A stretch of 64,000 nt of DNA from Candidatus Woesearchaeota archaeon. Lineage in GTDB: Archaea > Nanobdellota > Nanobdellia > Woesearchaeales > UBA10216. How positions within the stretch are numbered: the first letter of the stretch is position 1; each line of letters opens with the position of its first letter. The notes under the pieces were generated by a model. That model did no database searches, had not been told where the DNA came from, and saw only the letters and a list, made by a program, of their open reading frames with translations. Shown one piece after another: positions 52,282 through 60,831 of this stretch. The translations under genes and the position numbers were made by a program. The stretch is taken from contig JACPMZ010000010.1 in the NCBI GenBank assembly GCA_016185705.1, positions 64,913 through 128,912 of the forward strand, read 5' to 3'.

Positions 52282-53292
52282 TCAGCTGTGCCCGAATTTC
52301 AGCCATATGGTGCCGGGATTCTGCACCAGTGGCGGCTCAACATGGTAGATGACCCAGATAAAATCAATATAAGCGCTTCCCTCAACAGGCCCGTCAGCAA
52401 CAGCATTATTCCAGTTGTCCAGCACTATTTTCCGCGTTGGGCCGTAGGCATTCACATCCCACCTGACCCAGTCGTCACTGGTAATCTCAGTCACGGTCCA
52501 TGTTCCCTGCGAATCTCCGAAGCTCCACGTCCCATCCTTAAAAAGCTCTAAATTTCTGGTTACTGGCACTGCTGCAGCGCCGGCGCCTCCGATGTCATAA
52601 AATATCCTTTCAGAGAATATTCTCCAGCTTCCAACAAATGCAGGGTCAGCGTCAGCTACTGAAGGCGCTGCGCCTTCTCCAATCGGCACAGCTTCGTCCT
52701 CTGTTTCCCTGATGTTTCTTGTTATCTCAAATGAGTCAAGCATTTTCTGGACAGTCCCGAGATAATCAGAAAATGCGTTTTCTGTTGAAGCAAAAGTCCA
52801 TACATAAGCAAGCTCATTTTTGATAGTCCATACCTGCATGAATTTCAGGTTTGAGGACGTAAATACCACTTTATGAGCAGGCATGCCTGACAGTACTGTA
52901 GAGCCGGATTCTATGATTTTTATGTCGGGAAAGACTTGCTTCAGCTGCGCTATGGCAATTTCGTTGTACCCTGGCAATGCCAGCCCCTCGCCGGCCAAGT
53001 CATTCATTGTCAGGCCGAGGTTTTCCTGAAGTGTGTCGGATTCGCCTGTTTTTTGGGAGACAAATGCAGTAATTACCTCCTCTGTCTCTCTTTGCTCCCA
53101 CTCAGGAGGATACCCGATCTTAATGCCATAATCATCATTTTCGTAAACCAGAAAATTGCTTGGAGTTGCTTCTTTCTCCGATGCAGGCGTTATTTTTGCA
53201 GGCAAAGATGTTTTCTCCGGAGTCTGGGAACTGCAGCCAATCGCAAAAAGCAGGAGAATGAATACAGTGCATAAGAATATTATCCTTTTCAC
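52282..53292 (-). CDS. Lipoprotein with PsbP-like domain and one GTW-like domain
   Basis: Start at a GTG at 53292 (reads MKRIIFLCTVFILLLFAIGCSS), supported by GAGGG 8 bases upstream and a TATA-like ATTTATATG near 53338; the track ATG at 53337 adds 15 residues. A lipobox-like FAIGC ends the signal peptide. The middle part (NFLVYENDDYGIKIGYPPEWEQRE, then MLDSFEI) looks like a PsbP/DUF1795-type domain. The C-terminus is one copy of the domain present twice in the next gene (DGTWSFGDSQGTWTVTEITSDDW). No C-terminal tag. Confidence 0.75.
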   Translation of the reverse strand: MKRIIFLCTVFILLLFAIGCSSQTPEKTSLPAKITPASEKEATPSNFLVYENDDYGIKIGYPPEWEQRETEEVITAFVSQKTGESDTLQENLGLTMNDLAGEGLALPGYNEIAIAQLKQVFPDIKIIESGSTVLSGMPAHKVVFTSSNLKFMQVWTIKNELAYVWTFASTENAFSDYLGTVQKMLDSFEITRNIRETEDEAVPIGEGAAPSVADADPAFVGSWRIFSERIFYDIGGAGAAAVPVTRNLELFKDGTWSFGDSQGTWTVTEITSDDWVRWDVNAYGPTRKIVLDNWNNAVADGPVEGSAYIDFIWVIYHVEPPLVQNPGTIWLKFGHS

Positions 53293-53357
53293 GCAATCCC
53301 TCTTTCCGGTTGTTTTGACATATCTTGAAATACTCATATAAATAGATTTCTAAAAAG

Positions 53358-53499
53358 GGTGAAGTCAAGTTAAGTGGCAAAACCGTCGCACACTACTCTG
53401 ATTTTTTTCCTCCCCCTTAAAAAATAAGGGGGGAGAAAAAAATCAGCCAGGCAGGCATCGGCAAGCTCAGGATTGCAGGGCACACAACTTGACATTACC
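53358..53499 (+). mobile_element. MITE-like element, copy 3
   Basis: 142 bases. Left end altered to GGTGAAGTCAAGTT, right end intact AACTTGACATTACC. Central hairpin CTCCCCCTTAAAAAATAAGGGGGGAG. It shares CCGTCGCA and ATCGGCAAGCTCAGG with copy 4. No target duplication visible. It lies between two divergent genes. Confidence 0.8.
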
Positions 53500-53543
53500 A
53501 ATTCTTAGAAAGTTTTTTAACCCCGTTCCGGAATTGATTGGGC

Positions 53544-53960
53544 ATGCTTATCGGGTACAGAATCATTGAAGGGGCTTTGAACATAATCAGGCCTGAGAAT
53601 GAGAGGAAGTTTCTGGAAAAGGCAGCGAGGTATGAAAAGCTTGCCTACAACGCATTGTGGAGGGCATTCTGGATTTCAATTGTTGCAGCAGCCATTTTGA
53701 TTTCTCTTAAAGTTGCTTACGGGACAGCGCCTCTTGCTATTGCTTTTACAATTGCTGTAATTCGGCAGTCGCTGCGCAGCTATATGAAAGTTAAGTATAA
53801 CATAACAGCTGTTTTTGTAAGAAAAATTCTTAGGGCTTTATTGGGAAGGGATGTGAGCAAAAAAGTTGTTTATGTTGTTATAACAGTAAATGCTGCCATA
53901 ACAATAGGTGTTGTGCTGTTTGGCTATATTGCTGTTTTAGGCGTGTTGGGTTCTGGCTGA
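53544..53960 (+). CDS. Small membrane protein, unknown
   Basis: 138 residues from the ATG at 53544 (MLIGYRIIEGALNIIRPENE), which lies 26 bases after TATA-like GTTTTTTAACC. An amphipathic N-terminus then spans at about 42-58, 60-80 and 112-135. It converges on the primase gene with a 24-base overlap. Function unknown. Confidence 0.7.
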   Translation: MLIGYRIIEGALNIIRPENERKFLEKAARYEKLAYNALWRAFWISIVAAAILISLKVAYGTAPLAIAFTIAVIRQSLRSYMKVKYNITAVFVRKILRALLGRDVSKKVVYVVITVNAAITIGVVLFGYIAVLGVLGSG

Positions 53961-55220
53961 TTTGCGCCTTGCATACCCCGCAGGGTTTTTGAATCTGCTG
54001 CAGATTTCTTCCGGGCACTTCACCCTCAGGTCTGCGTAGTAGGCAGGGTTGTGGCAGTTTGGAGGCAGTATTTTTTTGCGGTGCTGCTTGTGGTATCTTA
54101 ATTGCCCAAGAAAGTAGGTTTCGTGCAGCGGCTCTTTGTTGCGCTTGTTCCACGCACGCAGCTCCGCTTCAATTGCTTCGTGGCTCCATCCGCAGCTTGT
54201 AAGGAAATTTGTGAGGATGAACAGCGCTCTTTTTCTTCCGTCTTCCACGCCAAGCAGCAGCTTTTTTATGCACGGCGGGAAAAACTTTTCAGGTATTGCT
54301 TCTGCCGGGATTTCGTATTCTTTTTCTTCCTTAATTTGCGGTGGTTTTGCAGTTGCGTCAAACGCAGCAGTGAAGAACTGCAGCGCTTCTTCCGGCAGCG
54401 CCTTTCTTTGCAAAAACTCAAGTTCTGTTTTAACGTTTTCCGGCATCGCCTGTTCTTTGCTGAAATTCAGTATTTTTTCAGGATTTATTGGGATTGAGAC
54501 TAAGCCTGATTTTTCGTGCAGCGAGTAGGGCATTCTGTACATGTGGCGGGAGGATATCAGCAGGGTGTCTATTGCAAGGAACGGCTCAGCGTTCAGCGAT
54601 GCTTTGTTTCCTTCTGTAGCAGCAATGTCCTTGATGCTCAATCCGGTCTTTGCTGCCACTTTCTGGAAGCTGCCTTCCAGCTTTAGTATGCGCTGTCCGA
54701 GCAGCGTTGATATTTTTTCCTTGACATACAGTGCTGCGCGCTTTGCTGCCTCAGGGAACAGCAGCTTTATGTCAGCGCCGTTTATCTGCTTGGGCAATGC
54801 CTCATATGGCACGCCGATGTGGAATCCTTTGTTGCCGCTGAATTTGACTGAGTAGCTTGTAATGCTGTGGTGCTTTAATGCCTGAACTATGAGGTCTGCT
54901 GCTATTTTTGAATATTCCAGAAATTTGCAGTCTATGTCCAGCACCAGGTCCCATCCTGTGCGCAGCTCATCCAGCTCTTTCCTGCTCATTAATGGCTTCA
55001 GCTGCAGCGGGTTGCTCCACAGCTCTTCTGAGCAGTGGAATGATGTTGCGCCCTTCTTTGCAAAGTCCATTACATCGTTTGGGTACTGCAGGACATCAGG
55101 CCTTTTTCCGAATTTGTCGTTAAACCTTGCCGCAACTTCCTTTCCTGATGCATGCTGCGCTATGGCTTCCTGCACGTCTGGCCGTTTGTAGTAGTTAAGG
55201 GAAGCGCTGAGGTGAATCAT
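53937..55220 (-). CDS. priSL: Fused DNA primase PriS-PriL (C-terminal Fe-S domain)
   Basis: 427 residues. The N-terminal part is the archaeo-eukaryotic primase catalytic domain: the acidic DLVLDIDCK (Asp95 and Asp97), SGNKGFHIGV (128-137, SxxGxHxxV motif), and ISSRHMYRMPYSLHEKSGLVSIPI. The C-terminal part resembles the PriL iron-sulfur domain, with Cys in FPPCIKKLL, PPNC and CPEEIC (about 318, 389, 402 and 407). This is the one-chain primase layout described for Nanoarchaeum equitans and seen in other DPANN archaea. The PriL N-terminal domain is absent. Confidence 0.9.
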   Translation of the reverse strand: MIHLSASLNYYKRPDVQEAIAQHASGKEVAARFNDKFGKRPDVLQYPNDVMDFAKKGATSFHCSEELWSNPLQLKPLMSRKELDELRTGWDLVLDIDCKFLEYSKIAADLIVQALKHHSITSYSVKFSGNKGFHIGVPYEALPKQINGADIKLLFPEAAKRAALYVKEKISTLLGQRILKLEGSFQKVAAKTGLSIKDIAATEGNKASLNAEPFLAIDTLLISSRHMYRMPYSLHEKSGLVSIPINPEKILNFSKEQAMPENVKTELEFLQRKALPEEALQFFTAAFDATAKPPQIKEEKEYEIPAEAIPEKFFPPCIKKLLLGVEDGRKRALFILTNFLTSCGWSHEAIEAELRAWNKRNKEPLHETYFLGQLRYHKQHRKKILPPNCHNPAYYADLRVKCPEEICSRFKNPAGYARRKSARTQHA

Positions 55221-55306
55221 GGTTTAAGGAATTTGGAGAATATTATATAGTTTGCGCCGCATAGGTTATAGCAAATTTTATTAAATCGCTATGACAATTG
55301 CTGCTT

Positions 55307-55666
55307 ATGAAGGATATTGGGCTGGCTGAATTTTTGGATAAGTTGGCACGGACAGATAAATTGGTCATTGTGGAAGGCGCTAAGGATAAGAAAGCGCTGG
55401 AATCTTTGGGCGTTAGCAATATCCGCTGCCTTAACGACAGGCCGTTGTATAAGATAGCAGAGGACATCGCAGCAAAGCATAAAAAAGTGGTGATATTGAC
55501 TGATTTGGACAGGGAAGGCAAACGCTTATACGGCAGGTTAAAAACGCAGCTGCAGTTCCTCGGCGTTGAGGTTGACAATTATTTCAGGGAGTTTTTGTTC
55601 AGGACAAGGATTAGGCAGGTTGAGGGCATTAAAAGGCTGGACCAGCAAATTCTTGCGCAAGAATAA
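55307..55666 (+). CDS. Small Toprim-domain protein
   Basis: 119 residues from the ATG at 55307 (MKDIGLAEFLDKLARTDKLV), 25 bases after TATA-like TATTAAATC. Toprim motifs: VIVEGAKDKKAL (catalytic Glu) and VVILTDLDREGKRL (DxD). Stand-alone Toprim proteins of this size resemble RNase M5-like or archaeal DnaG-related nucleotidyl enzymes. Divergent from the fused primase, so a DNA or RNA processing role is plausible but unproven. Confidence 0.8.
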   Translation: MKDIGLAEFLDKLARTDKLVIVEGAKDKKALESLGVSNIRCLNDRPLYKIAEDIAAKHKKVVILTDLDREGKRLYGRLKTQLQFLGVEVDNYFREFLFRTRIRQVEGIKRLDQQILAQE

Positions 55667-55723
55667 GGAAGTGCTGAAAACTTTGCAGCGGTTACGTTAC
55701 AATGGACGAAGCTGGCGAAGCCT

Positions 55724-55828
55724 TTAGATTGCCCACGCTATCCACGTTTTGCAGCTGCTGCAGAATGCTTTGTTTTTGCTGATTTTCAGGACTGTCAATA
55801 AGCGGCTGCACTTGTCGCATTTAAGCAT
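55724..55828 (-). CDS. Tiny zinc-ribbon protein behind TFE
   Basis: 34 residues, start at 55828 (MLKCDKCSRLLTVLKISKNK) with GAGGA upstream, 11 bases after the TFE stop. CDKC and CSSC form a zinc ribbon, reminiscent of the N-terminal ribbon of RpoM/TFS. The track ORF is a longer frame overlapping TFE. It may be an RNA polymerase accessory peptide; the family is not certain. Confidence 0.65.
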   Translation of the reverse strand: MLKCDKCSRLLTVLKISKNKAFCSSCKTWIAWAI

Positions 55829-55839
55829 GTGCTTTCCTC

Positions 55840-56406
55840 TTAGGCAACTGCCTCTATTTCCCTTATTTTTTCCTTTAAGAAAATGATTGTTTTTGTGTTG
55901 TCCTGCTGCTGCATTAGGCTGCCGCATTCAGGGCATCTGAAGCTGTAAGCTGTTGCGTTATGGAAGTCCATTCTCGTACATGTTTTGGGGCACATGAAAA
56001 ACGAGTTTAAATTATTGCTTTCAACCTGCAGCCTTTCCCGGAATTTCTCAAGCTTGGCAGTGTTGATTTTCTGGGCAAGCTCTTTTACCCTGCTTTTGTT
56101 GAACGTCCAGTAGCTGATATACCATCCCTTCTTGTTGTCTTTCCTGCGCTTATAAAGTACAAGGTTGTTGTTGTGGAGCCTGTAAAGTATGTTCCTGACT
56201 TCCTGTATGTCCATCTTGAGGTCTGATGACATCTTGAATTCCGAAACATCCCTTTTTCCCTTCAGAAATCTGACTATTCTGATGACGTCTTCGCCAATGG
56301 CTTCCCTTACAATGTCCTCAACTCTTTTGTCTGTGAGCTTCATTTTTTTGAAAATTTTGAGCCAAAACAAGCTAAAAAGCTCTGAAATTCCCCCAATTTC
56401 TGCCAT
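55840..56406 (-). CDS. tfe: Transcription factor E (TFE alpha)
   Basis: 188 residues. A winged helix (FLKGKRDVSEFKMSSDLKMDIQEVRNILYRLHNNNLV) with WYISYWTFNKSRV, then a zinc ribbon (CPKTC...CPECGSLM). It binds RNA polymerase and opens promoters with TBP and TFB. Upstream is an AT-rich promoter (ATTTATATATAAATTATATAA) within 12-26 bases of the ATG, so the mRNA is likely leaderless. An internal Met (MKLTDKRVEDIV, at 56343) is a possible alternative start. Confidence 0.93.
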   Translation of the reverse strand: MAEIGGISELFSLFWLKIFKKMKLTDKRVEDIVREAIGEDVIRIVRFLKGKRDVSEFKMSSDLKMDIQEVRNILYRLHNNNLVLYKRRKDNKKGWYISYWTFNKSRVKELAQKINTAKLEKFRERLQVESNNLNSFFMCPKTCTRMDFHNATAYSFRCPECGSLMQQQDNTKTIIFLKEKIREIEAVA

Positions 56407-56539
56407 ACTTTATATAATTTATATATAAATACTTTGTGGTTTTGCAGCATAATAATGCTTAAAAAGAGTCAGAAAAAAGTTCGGATAATATTTTTGTTAA
56501 TATTGCAGGTTATTAGGAAAATTTTTGGGGGGCAAATAG

Positions 56540-56681
56540 GGTAATTTCAAGTTAAGTGGCAAAACCGTCGCATCCTTCCCTGATTTTTTTCTCCCCCCCT
56601 TAAAAATCAGGGGGGAGAAAAAAATCAGCCAAGCAGGCATCGGCAGGCTCAGGATTGCAGGACACACAACTTGACATTACC
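56540..56681 (+). mobile_element. MITE-like element, copy 4
   Basis: 142 bases, terminal repeats GGTAATTTCAAGTT / AACTTGACATTACC. Flanks GGCAAATAG and CTCAAACAG match at 6 of 9 positions, perhaps a decayed target duplication. Lies between tfe and htpX. Confidence 0.82.
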
Positions 56682-56725
56682 CTCAAACAGAAACGTTTTT
56701 TAACATCTGTTCATTGCGTTTTGCT

Positions 56726-57574
56726 ATGTCAATGATTAACCATTTCAAAACAGCCATACTGCTTGCTGCCCTCACCGGCTTGATGCTTGGCATCGGCCAG
56801 CTTTTTGGAGGCCGCACTGGGTTGACTATAGCCATCATATTTGCGCTTATCATGAATTTTGGTAGCTTCTGGTTTTCTCACAAAATAGTTTTGGCTATGT
56901 ACCGTGCAAAGAAGGCTGATGAGCACGAATATTCTGAGCTGCATCAGATTGTGAGTGAGGTTGCGCAGCAGGCAGGCATTCCTAAGCCGCAGGTTTACAT
57001 TATTCCTGCTGAGAACGCTAATGCCTTCGCTACGGGACGCTCGCATAAGAACGCTGTGGTTGCCTGCACTGTCGGAATCATGAATCTTCTCAGCAAGGAA
57101 GAGCTGAAAGGCGTAATAGCGCATGAAATCAGCCACGTTAAGAACAGGGACATGCTCGTTACTACGATTGCTGCTACTATTGCTGGCGTTATTTCTTATT
57201 TGGCTATGATGGCTCAGTTTGCTGCCATTTTTGGCGGCAGCCGTGATGACAGGAACGGCAGCAACATGATTGGGCTGCTGGCTATGGCTATTGTTACTCC
57301 GATTGTTGCTGCCATTCTGCAGCTTGCTATTTCCAGAAGCCGCGAATATCTTGCAGACAGCTCAGGCGCTAAGCTGTTAAAGAATGGCGAGCCCCTTGCT
57401 AAGGCGTTGGAAAAGCTTGAGAACAGCGCTTCCAGGAATCCAATGCGCATGGGCAATCAGGCGACTGCGAGCCTGTTCATCGTCAATCCGTTCAGGGGCG
57501 GGATGTCCGGGCTTTTCTCAACGCACCCGCCGCTTGCTCAGCGCGCAAAGAGATTGAGGGAGATGAGGTTTTAG
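56726..57574 (+). CDS. htpX: HtpX-like M48 membrane metalloprotease
   Basis: 282 residues from the ATG at 56726 (MSMINHFKTAILLAALTGLM), 26 bases after TATA-like GTTTTTTAAC. Two N-terminal spans, the zinc motif HEISH (KGVIAHEISHVKNRD), two further hydrophobic stretches, and SRSREYLADSSGAKL with the third zinc ligand Glu. It degrades damaged membrane proteins in the cytoplasmic membrane. Normal length. Confidence 0.96.
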   Translation: MSMINHFKTAILLAALTGLMLGIGQLFGGRTGLTIAIIFALIMNFGSFWFSHKIVLAMYRAKKADEHEYSELHQIVSEVAQQAGIPKPQVYIIPAENANAFATGRSHKNAVVACTVGIMNLLSKEELKGVIAHEISHVKNRDMLVTTIAATIAGVISYLAMMAQFAAIFGGSRDDRNGSNMIGLLAMAIVTPIVAAILQLAISRSREYLADSSGAKLLKNGEPLAKALEKLENSASRNPMRMGNQATASLFIVNPFRGGMSGLFSTHPPLAQRAKRLREMRF

Positions 57575-59655
57575 GCGGATATTGCGTCTTCCACGGCTTG
57601 CACTTCTCCCATCAGGTTTTCATAGGCAGTTCTATTATAACCAAAGTGTTGTATGTTCTCATCTTTAATTCGACGGTGGACTTCTCTGTATCTATCAATT
57701 AGACCCTGCCGCTTCTCCCGCATATGCTGCATTTCCCCAGTGCTCCAGACAAACATTGCATAAATTGATTGCAGTATCATTTCGTCAAGGTCGAGTTTTC
57801 TGAATTCTCCAGGATTCTGAAATCCATTTTCTGCGCTCAGTTCATCTGCCCTCGTCCTAAGCATTGAAAATTGCTGTTCAGTATAGCGCAGGTCAGGATA
57901 TATCATGAATTTGGCAAAATCGGTAGGAAGTCTTACCTGGCCTTTATCTTCCCAGTCAAAAGCAACAACAAATTCCCCCGCGGGATTTTTGCCAAATCTG
58001 AGTTTTGGTGGGAAAAAATCCGTTGCAAAAACATATGGGGAATGTTCTCTTGCATTAAGAATGAAATGCAAATTTTTTGCTATTTTGGATTTGCGATGCT
58101 CAGATAATTGGATGTCTGCCTTTTCCATTGCCGCTTCCAACTTTTTCCCCATATCTACGGCTCCTTTCCTGCTTAATTCAGGAAGCATATTGTGTTGAAT
58201 CCAGGCAAGGTATTCTATTGAAGCTGTTAAATGTCTGTCTTCAAGCAGGCCGTTTTTCAGAAGTTGCATGAGCGAATAACCTTCAACATACCTTAACACA
58301 AGTCCGTAATCAGCATTCCATTTAACTCCCCATTTGTCCTCTGGGACTAAGCCAGTGTGAAGTTCAGGAGCCCGGTAATATGATGCTCGGGATTGCGTTA
58401 ATCTAGCAGCTAATTCAAGAGTTGCGGCTTCTTCAAAGCGGTCTGAACCCTCTTCTTTTATAACTATATCTGAACTGTATGGTGTTGGCCCGAATCTCCA
58501 TATTCTGTGGGCACCGGGCTCTCTGAATGGCAGCTGTGTTAAAGTCGGGTCATGCATGATTTTTCTTGCTGCCACCTTCCAATGGGTTTTTGCAATATCC
58601 ATTTCTTCTACTTTCTCCAGCAATAGCGCTGAGATTATGTTCCTGGCAAGTTCTGGGTCTGTTTTGGCGTCGTGCTGCTGCACTACGGCAACGATATTTC
58701 TGGAAAGATCCTGTACAGCTAGCAGCATTCTATCCCTTTCACCAATCTCTTTGTATGCATTAACTAAATTGGTATAATCGCTTGGTACAGCTTGCCCTTT
58801 TTCTATTCTCCTTAGTGAATAGCCGGCTCTCAGCAAATGTTTGTATCCTGACACCAGTTCGTCCACTCCCAAGAAGTCTGTTCCTTCCTCAAAAGATTCC
58901 TTTATTTTTAGTAATCCTTCATCTATATGACCTGCGTCCAAGTGAAGCCCAGATAACATTAATTTGTTGGTAAAGGATGGCATGATGTGCTCAGCGAGTT
59001 CTGCATTCTGGATTGCTTCATCCTTAAATCTCTTAATTCTTAAGTGGTGCCCTAAGAGGTCGAAAAGTTCTGCTTGGGTAACATATTTCTGATAATCAGA
59101 TACAGACTTATGAAGTATAGTTCTTCCTCCAAAAAGCATTGCGCGAAGGCCTAAATAAAGCCCTGCAAAGAGAACATTTGCTGCTCCAGCGTCTATTGGG
59201 CTGCCCGTATTAAAGATGTACACATAAGATGCGAGTGCCGTAGTCCCTGCTGCTGCCGTGCTTCTTGGATGAGTAGTCAAAAAATCTCTGATTCTCAACC
59301 ATCCTAATCCTGAGTATTCAGCCGGAATGCGGGAAGCCATTTTCTGTTGATCAAGTTCAAAAAATCTGTTTGGATCAATACCCTGTTTTTTCACTGGGTG
59401 TATCAAGCTGTTTATGTAATAGGAAACAAAACCCAGCCCAGCTCCAATGGCAGACCCGATAGCAGTTAAATAGATGTAATCAGCTAATCCCGCAGACGAT
59501 AAAATCATTCCTGCTGCAACTGCCGTGCCGGTAACTGTTGCGCCAAGCTTCGGATAATCTGCGGCAAAGCCAGGCCTCCAGAAACTGTTGATAAGTTTAT
59601 CTTCTGCCCTTGTTATTTTGTTAAAAATATCAGAAACCAAATCGTCCAGCCCCAT
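57571..59655 (-). CDS. Membrane protein with helical-repeat region and APH/kinase-like C-terminus
   Basis: 694 residues from the ATG at 59655 (MGLDDLVSDIFNKITRAEDK); the track extends 357 bases into a divergent promoter region. Early hydrophobic pairs (about 50-90 and 150-190) suggest four spans. A TPR-like helical region follows (about 200-370). The C-terminal part resembles an aminoglycoside-phosphotransferase/kinase fold: SSDIVIKEEGSDRF (Lys), LVLRYVEGYSLMQLL (hinge), and FATDFFPPKLRFGKN...AFDWEDKGQVRLP (catalytic/metal region, altered). It may be an inactive or unusual kinase. Confidence 0.7.
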   Translation of the reverse strand: MGLDDLVSDIFNKITRAEDKLINSFWRPGFAADYPKLGATVTGTAVAAGMILSSAGLADYIYLTAIGSAIGAGLGFVSYYINSLIHPVKKQGIDPNRFFELDQQKMASRIPAEYSGLGWLRIRDFLTTHPRSTAAAGTTALASYVYIFNTGSPIDAGAANVLFAGLYLGLRAMLFGGRTILHKSVSDYQKYVTQAELFDLLGHHLRIKRFKDEAIQNAELAEHIMPSFTNKLMLSGLHLDAGHIDEGLLKIKESFEEGTDFLGVDELVSGYKHLLRAGYSLRRIEKGQAVPSDYTNLVNAYKEIGERDRMLLAVQDLSRNIVAVVQQHDAKTDPELARNIISALLLEKVEEMDIAKTHWKVAARKIMHDPTLTQLPFREPGAHRIWRFGPTPYSSDIVIKEEGSDRFEEAATLELAARLTQSRASYYRAPELHTGLVPEDKWGVKWNADYGLVLRYVEGYSLMQLLKNGLLEDRHLTASIEYLAWIQHNMLPELSRKGAVDMGKKLEAAMEKADIQLSEHRKSKIAKNLHFILNAREHSPYVFATDFFPPKLRFGKNPAGEFVVAFDWEDKGQVRLPTDFAKFMIYPDLRYTEQQFSMLRTRADELSAENGFQNPGEFRKLDLDEMILQSIYAMFVWSTGEMQHMREKRQGLIDRYREVHRRIKDENIQHFGYNRTAYENLMGEVQAVEDAISA

Positions 59656-59731
59656 AGTGTTTGGGAGAAAGGTCTTCTTTTTATTTCTTCCCACCACAAA
59701 CCTTTTATACCTTTTTCGGCATTTTGGGGGT

Positions 59732-59842
59732 ATGGATAAGAGGGCTGCTTTTTCAGAGCTGAATGTGCTTGTTATGGTGCTGATTGCGGTTGCTGTTGTT
59801 GTGCTGATTGTTGTTGTTTCAGGGATTTTGGGGAGGAGCTGA
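59732..59842 (+). CDS. Pilin-like single-span peptide (first gene of surface operon)
   Basis: 36 residues: MDKRAAFSELNVLVMVLIA and a continuous hydrophobic helix to GILGRS. The short basic start, KRA, then Glu before the helix resembles type IV pilin class III signals. TATA CTTTTATACC 26 bases before the ATG gives a leaderless start. The TGATG overlap couples it to the next gene. Confidence 0.75.
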   Translation: MDKRAAFSELNVLVMVLIAVAVVVLIVVVSGILGRS

Positions 59843-60831
59843 TGACATTCACTCAGGATAACGCAGTAGGGGCAGTTTTGGTATTGATTACTGTTGTGCT
59901 GCTGTTTAGCTTTGCACCCCAGCTTCTTAATATTGCTGAGGCGTCTGCTGGTGTTGAAAAGTGCCGGTTGGAAACAATTTTGGCTACCACCCAGATTGGC
60001 AGGGGCGTTCATCTGTGGGACATGCAGGTTTTCCGTTTGGATGTGCCTAATCCGTTCATAGTTGATTGCCCTAAGCGCTACGGTTATTTGCGCGAGGAAA
60101 GTTTTCAGGTGGACAAAGTGTCAACTGATTTTTCCAAAGACGGCGGGGAAAGGCGCAGGCAGATTAATGATTTTATTTTGGGCGAATTGTCCAGGTGCTG
60201 GCGCAGTTACGGCGATGCGAGCGACAAGGTTTATACTGCATCGCCGGAAACAGGGGCTGGCGATATTGACACTGAGGAAACTGCCTGCTTTGCCTGCTCT
60301 GAAATTTTCGTTGAAAGCGGTTTTGAGCGCACTGAGATTAAGCTGGAAGATTTTTACGGCCACGCCGATTCGCAAACGCGCATTGACGGCAGGAGCTATG
60401 TTGAGTTTCTGACCAAAGCTGAAAGCCCGAAGAAGTTGCCGGACTTTGGTGAGAACGAGATGATTGTGCTGGAAGAAGGCCAGCAGTGGACCACTGTATT
60501 TACGATTAAGAAGGTTTTGACTGGCTTTTGGGATACAGCAGACAACTGGATTCCTTTTGAGACAGATGAGTTTATTCCTCCGGCTAATGCTGCAATAATT
60601 GGCTGCTTTGTTTTGGATGAGCAGGGCAGTCCTGTGAATTTGGATGAGCGCATGGAAATTGCTCTTGGCTGCAAGGACCATGAGGTTGGCGGCTTCAGCT
60701 TTGGCAAGGTTGCAGAGGGCTTTACCACCTTGAATCTTGTGGACATTGACAAAGAAACTCATCGCTTTCCTATGACTGTCCGCTTTATGCCTACTAAAGA
60801 CATAATAAAAGAATGCAAAAGGTTGTACTGA
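59842..60831 (+). CDS. Surface protein with pilin-like N-terminus, 329 residues
   Basis: N-terminal helix (NAVGAVLVLITVVLLFSFAPQLL) with a short polar start, then a large external domain with scattered Cys (for example ACFACSEIF, VEKCRLE, VDCPKRY) likely forming disulfides. No known family. TGATG overlaps on both sides. Confidence 0.72.
   Translation: MTFTQDNAVGAVLVLITVVLLFSFAPQLLNIAEASAGVEKCRLETILATTQIGRGVHLWDMQVFRLDVPNPFIVDCPKRYGYLREESFQVDKVSTDFSKDGGERRRQINDFILGELSRCWRSYGDASDKVYTASPETGAGDIDTEETACFACSEIFVESGFERTEIKLEDFYGHADSQTRIDGRSYVEFLTKAESPKKLPDFGENEMIVLEEGQQWTTVFTIKKVLTGFWDTADNWIPFETDEFIPPANAAIIGCFVLDEQGSPVNLDERMEIALGCKDHEVGGFSFGKVAEGFTTLNLVDIDKETHRFPMTVRFMPTKDIIKECKRLY

Noticed and set aside
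57571-60012. 813-residue version of the kinase-like membrane protein
   Set aside because: The first 119 residues are antisense to the pilin-like operon and lie upstream of the promoter.
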